A DNA stretch of 64,000 nt from Branchiostoma lanceolatum (Eukaryota; Chordata; Leptocardii; Amphioxiformes; Branchiostomatidae). Positions 59,422 to 64,000 of the stretch are shown here, in pieces (position 1 is the stretch's first letter; each line of letters begins with the position of its first letter). The position numbers and the translations under genes are program-made. The stretch spans positions 32,050,524-32,114,523 of the forward strand of contig NC_089725.1 in assembly GCF_035083965.1 (NCBI RefSeq). The letters run 5' to 3'. The notes under the pieces were generated by a model that did no database searches, had not been told where the DNA came from, and saw only the letters and a program-made list of their open reading frames with translations.

Positions 59422-62400
59422 ATGGCGGCTGCCACCTCTGGTAGGTTGTCATTGTTGCCGTCTGATTTGCTTTGGTCTTTTATAGGGGCTTCATAGATCG
59501 AGGCTGAGAGAGAGAGAGTAAACGTTTATCGCCCTGCGTTCACATTACGCTGTGGCAATGCCAAGCACGGAAAGTTTTTACAGTCTAATCCTCAGATATC
59601 GTAAACAAACTTGGCGATTGAGACTTCCATTTTGGAGAAAATTGAAGCTAAGAGAATGACATGGGCACTTGGTAGTGTTCATGGTGTGTGACCATGTGTA
59701 CCCTGTAAATTACCTCTACTATTAGTAAGGTAATGTAAGCAGACTGACTGTGGATTTACATTTTCACGGCAACTTGAACTACACCTGCCGGTGGCATAGA
59801 AATCCGTGTCAAAGGTCAACGTTCTCAAGAACGTTCGCATTGAATGAAGACAGACGTTTCCTGTCAGAGACTTTGAATGCTGCTTTGCCTTTTTTGTTTT
59901 GTCGACAGCTTTGATGCTGTGATAGCTGTGATAGCGGATATCTGACCTTTTTTTTAATGACTTTTTTTTGTTTAGATGTTCGAAAGCTTTTGTACGCAAA
60001 ATTGCCGACGAATAGGACAACTATTTAGCTTGTTGATGCCATGAGTCAGAACTTTTAGACCATGGCACAGACCCACTGAGTGTGTTGTGGAAGAGACAGA
60101 CTAGAGAGTTTCAAACCATCAGTGCCAAACAATCAGTCAATACCTCATTGCTCTCATAAAATTAAACCATCTACGCTACCAATGGAATCTGGATTAGAAA
60201 AGATCCTAGATCATTATGCTGACGTATTTGAAAGCTTTCAGTCCCTTCAAGTTAACTATCACTAGGAGATAGACCCAGCAATACCCGTACCTTTGAAACA
60301 CGAGCTTAATTAGGTATAGGGCTTTTTGGTTAACGTTATATGCTTGTGAGAACTTAATTAGGTAGGATTTCATTACCTTACGATCATGTTGATTTTGGGT
60401 TCTCCCTTTTTTGTTACCGTCACCCAGGAAAAGTGTACTTCCACGTAACTCCGCCTGTGAAGGCAATCCCGTGTCTGACTCCGTTTGGGATGAAACTGGA
60501 GACATATCTGCGTATAACAGGTATTCCGTATGAACCAATATATGGGAGGAGTATGGGTCCAAAGGTTTGTATACTTTTTACTTTGCCAAAAGGGAGTGAA
60601 GTATACATTTGTTGATGAAGGTTAGACATACAGGTAGTAAGATACGACAAAAATAATTACTCAAGGAACTGGATAAGATTATGAAACAGTCAGACGTTTC
60701 AGACAGCATCCGCTGTCTTTCGTCAGTGACTAACGATAAGGACGGGAAAAGTATATTCATACCAAAACTCTGAATAGATATGTTAATGAAGTTAAGACAG
60801 TTTAGGACGTCTTGACGTAGTCTTCAAAAGAAGATTAATTAAAGACAAGTTCAATTAGCTACTGTTGTTTAAGTACAGTAACTATATGCTGTTCGTCCGG
60901 GGGTGGGGGGTGGTTGGCAGTGCATATCGTTAGTCACTGACGAAAGATAACGGGTGCTGTCTGAAACGTCTGTTTCAAAATTTTATCCACTTGCTTGAGT
61001 AACTATTTTTGGCGAAGTATACATTTCTTTGGTTGTGTATGTATGTTTGTGTGTGTGTGTGTGTATGTTTGCGTTTGTGTGTATGTGTGTATGTATGTAT
61101 GTGTGTGTGTGTGTGTGTGCGTTTGTGTGTGTATGTGTGTATGTGTGTGTGTGTGTGTGTGTATGTATATATATATGTGTATGTGTGTATGTATGTTTGT
61201 GTGTGTGTGTGTGTGAGCGAATGAATGTGTGAATGAGTAAGTCAGTGAGCGAACGAGTTTTTTAGGACGGTCTACCTGTGAATATTTAAGATAGAGCAGT
61301 ATAGCTGTGCATGGCTAGGAGAGGTATTCCTTATGATATACGGCCGACATAGTTTCCATTGCTTTTTTACAAATTAGCAAATCAAGTCAGAGTGATATAC
61401 AATGAGTTAAATCCTATCAAATATACTCTGGCACAATCGGGAATTTCCTTCGTAAAATATGCTACATTGTTTGGCTTACTATCTTTAGAAAAAACATTAT
61501 TGCTGAACTTCTACATTTTGAATTCACAGGGGAAGATCCCGTGGATAGAGTACAACGGTGAAGCCATGGGAGACTCTGGTCTCATCCTGGAGTTCCTGAA
61601 CAGGGAGAAAGGCGTGGACCTGAACAAGTCCCTGAGTGACGCAGACAAGGCCGTCAGCAGGGCATTCACTAAGATGGTGGAGGAGAACACGTACTGGTAC
61701 GTTTTAGTAGCTATAAGATGGTATCCTACTCCGCAAAATTGAAAATTTAAGATAGTTTAACAAATACAGAACAAGAAGATAAACATAAACAGAAGGTTTA
61801 GAGAAAAAGTTTTGCTTTTGTACACACCGTACGCATGAATGTTAGCGAGTGAAATGCAATCCTTTGACTTATTCCCTTGCTTGATACTTGCTTAAAATGT
61901 TAGGCAACAACAGAGATTAATGAGGTGCAATGTCTCAAGCTACTATTATAAGACCTCTACAATTTCCTCATCGTCATTTTCTAAAATCAGTGGGTTTCCA
62001 AATTGAAAAAGGAAAATTCAGACTGTACTTTGTCTTTCGAAATGGCCATATCCTTTCTATGTGACTAGAAATATCTGTGAATTCGAGTCAAGGTTTCTGG
62101 CTTTATTTTATAAACATTAGCTGTCAAAACCATGCCAGTCATTGTAAATTTCTAGCCAGCGTTCCTCCTCTTTTCGTCCTCCTACATTTTCGAAGCGAAT
62201 CTGAAGAGTTGGCGAGTGTATCAAGCGATGCCGGCAAAAATGTTGTTATGATATTCTTTATTCTTTATCAAAAATTGCAACAAGACAATACACAGTGGAA
62301 CGCCAGGCAGAAAGGCTGGTGTGTTATGATGTTAGCATATGTAGAGTTAACATATATTTGTTTTCTTTTCTTTAATTTGATTTAGAACGAAGAGTGTAAT

Positions 62401-63937
62401 TATTGTTTGTAAGAATGGGTGAATATGTCAATACAATATCTCGTTTTATAAAAGAGTTGACTATACGTTTTGCTATCTATGTAGGGGTCTTACCCAATAC
62501 AGGTGGATAGATAACTTTGACAAGTTGCAGGAGCTGTTCGAGATTCCCTGGATCGCCATGCTTTTCATGAGACGCATAAGAAGCAACACGAAGCAGAAGC
62601 TGATGGCTCACGGCATTGGCCGCCATTCCAAGGACGACCTTGAAGGCATCATAGAGAAGGATCTCAAGGCTATCTCAACCTTTCTTGGTACAAAATCAAA
62701 TATTCTTCATTTTTGATCCAAGTTAGAATATTCTGCTATAAACTTCTTTCTTTTTAAGATCTGCAAATTTGTATGTACAGTGACATTTAAAGTACCGATA
62801 ATGAGTGCAGTAGCTAGTTAATCAGTACTTGACTTATCATCGGTAACGTTGGATTGTTTAAGGTTCTTGGGGGGAGGGGGCTCAGTAGGTTGATAACAGT
62901 AGGTTGATAACAGTATGAAAGATACGTACATCCCATGGGGATTTCTATAGTTATGGGCCACAAGATGACTGGCTTCGACGCGATGAGTATATATTGATAG
63001 TAGGGTGTACTATTTAAAAAAAATGTCTTTCTGTTCAGGGTGCAACCTACAAAATATCTTTAAAAAATCACACTAAACTCTGTCTGCCTACTAGTATCGG
63101 CTTTGCACACCCTCTTTGAAAAAGCGCACCACTGCGGAGGTCAATAGATCCGCAGCTGGCTCACCCCGGCAGTAGCTTGTATTCACACAAGCTCTCAGCC
63201 GGAGGTTACTGACCCCCACCCAAGGGTTAAAGGCGGTTACGGAAACCGGCTGGACACTAGGAGCGCGATTCGTCAGGCTAACCCCGGCAGGTACTTCCGT
63301 AAGAAGGTGCATTTATACACGACCTGGAAAACATTCTCAATCCAAATCACACTTTCTCAAGCCGGCATTTTTCTACACCGCGCAGCGCAGTTTGACTGCT
63401 CTCACTTTACACTCTCTACCTAGTCTTTGATCAATTTGGCCATGCTACTTTATGTACGCGCATGGCATCATTCTGTGACCTTGACACGGTAAGCAAAAAT
63501 AAACCTCATAGTGCAGGGGATTGTGGGTAAGGTCAGATGTTAAGGCCCTTGAGACGAATATGTGGCCAAGACGACTAGACAAAGAACAAAGCATTGTTTA
63601 CGAGTTAGGGGCCTTAAAATTTGACCATAGACCACAATGCATCTCACTTTGCATTTGCGCACTCAGAACAGTGAGGTGGCATATCATACCCATTCTATCA
63701 TATGTTTGTTTCTCTACATCAGGTGCTAAACCTTATCTGATGGGAGATGAGCCTACTGAGGTGGATGCAGCAGTGTTCGGTCAGCTGTCAGAGATAGTTT
63801 GGACCGCGCCAGACTCCTACCTACACAGGATTGTCACTGTGGACTGTCCTAACCTGCTGGCCTACTGCAACCGCATCAAGGACCGCTATTGGCCAGACTG
63901 GGACCAGCTGACTGGAAACACCAATACCAACCAATAA
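59422..63937 (+). CDS. FAXC: Failed axon connections (FAXC)/metaxin-type GST-fold protein, 5 coding exons
   Basis: Exons: 59422-59440, 60428-60564, 61530-61696, 62485-62687, 63723-63937; phases 1, 0, 2 and 1 join to give 246 aa. The N-terminal thioredoxin-like half has LTPFGMKLETYLRITGIPY and the cis-Pro loop GKIPWIEYNGE, then GDSGLILEFLN. The helical GST-C half has AVSRAFTKMVEENTYW, HGIGRHSKDDLE, a MGDEPTEVDAAVFGQL motif and RYWPDWDQ. The order and wording match FAXC proteins (Drosophila fax, linked to axon development). This protein is shorter than the roughly 400-aa fly and human forms, lacking most of the N-terminal extension. The start MAAATSG has a good context (CAAAATGG) and a strong donor; a second phase-1 first exon may exist at 57398. 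Enzymatic activity is not implied. Its poly(A) signal lies beyond the window. Confidence 0.85.
60610..61030. mobile_element. Fold-back element with ~100-bp arms (TTGAGTAACT family)
   Basis: The left arm (60618-60727) reads CAAAAATAATTACTCAAGG ... CAGACGTTTCAGACAGCATC ... TTTCGTCAGTGACTAACG. The right arm (60935-61020) is its inverse: TTAGTCACTGACGAAAG ... TGCTGTCTGAAACGTCTG ... TTGCTTGAGTAACTATTTTT. The spacer is about 200 bp. GAAGTATACATTT on both outer edges (about 60598 and 61013) may be the target duplication. Solo copies of the arm occur at 10780 and 17845. It lies in FAXC intron 2. Confidence 0.8.
61035..61217 (+). repeat. (GT)n / (TATG)n compound microsatellite
   Basis: GT runs interrupted by TATG and GCGTTT units in FAXC intron 2. 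All frames on either strand here are artefacts. Confidence 0.95.
61743..62484. other. FAXC intron 3
   Basis: No gene. At 62270-62325, ACACAGTGGAACGCCAGGCAGAAAGGCTGGTGT resembles 51845-51880 and 46805-46850, a short dispersed repeat word. Confidence 0.5.
62688..63722. other. FAXC intron 4
   Basis: No gene recognised. The GC-richer block 63100-63310 has a short minus-strand frame without homology. Confidence 0.5.
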
Positions 63938-64000
63938 GAAAACCTCATGGTTGATGCGTTTGTCGATTTTCTTGCTTTTCAAGAATACTAGGACAAGTGT

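Overview
The window is eukaryotic, metazoan nuclear DNA: intron-rich genes, GC-rich exons in AT-rich introns, GT-AG junctions, tRNA-derived SINEs, LINE fragments, many short inverted-repeat DNA elements and a satellite array. Strong similarity of one gene to vertebrate KAT7/HBO1, the repeat style and the minisatellites sitting on exon-intron boundaries suggest an invertebrate chordate, most likely an amphioxus (Branchiostoma). The species is inference; I could run no search.

Layout. (1) 1-15.4 kb: gene-poor repeat DNA, with a ~444-bp satellite array (2.77-8.86 kb), two inverted arrays rich in GTGAAAT/ATTTCAC words on either side of it, a tRNA-derived SINE and inverted-repeat elements. (2) 15.4-23.5 kb, plus strand: a 7-exon rhodopsin-class peptide-type GPCR with a ~390-residue tail (745 aa model); an intron carries a tRNA-Val(TAC). 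(3) 26.5-43.2 kb, plus strand: a paralogous 4-exon GPCR (679 aa model). Its 10.7-kb last intron holds a ~3-kb tandem duplication, each copy with an antisense gene for a short signal-peptide-bearing protein. (4) 57.3-44.05 kb, minus strand: a complete 14-exon MYST histone acetyltransferase, KAT7/HBO1 (898 aa model), with an expanded Ser-Pro repeat region. It ends tail-to-tail with the second GPCR. (5) 59.4-63.9 kb, plus strand: a failed-axon-connections (FAXC)/metaxin-type GST-fold gene (246 aa model); an alternative first exon may lie at 57.4 kb, head-to-head with KAT7.

The most striking signal is a recurrent pattern: at eight exon edges in three unrelated genes, a short block spanning the exon end, its splice site and the start of the intron has been tandemly copied (2 to 9 copies). 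The best case is a 45-bp unit repeated nine times at the end of the KAT7 zinc-finger exon; it stays in frame, so each extra splice donor would add 15 residues. The second candidate novelty is the pair of duplicated, nested, secreted microprotein genes. I see no functional link among the four main genes beyond the paralogy of the two receptors.
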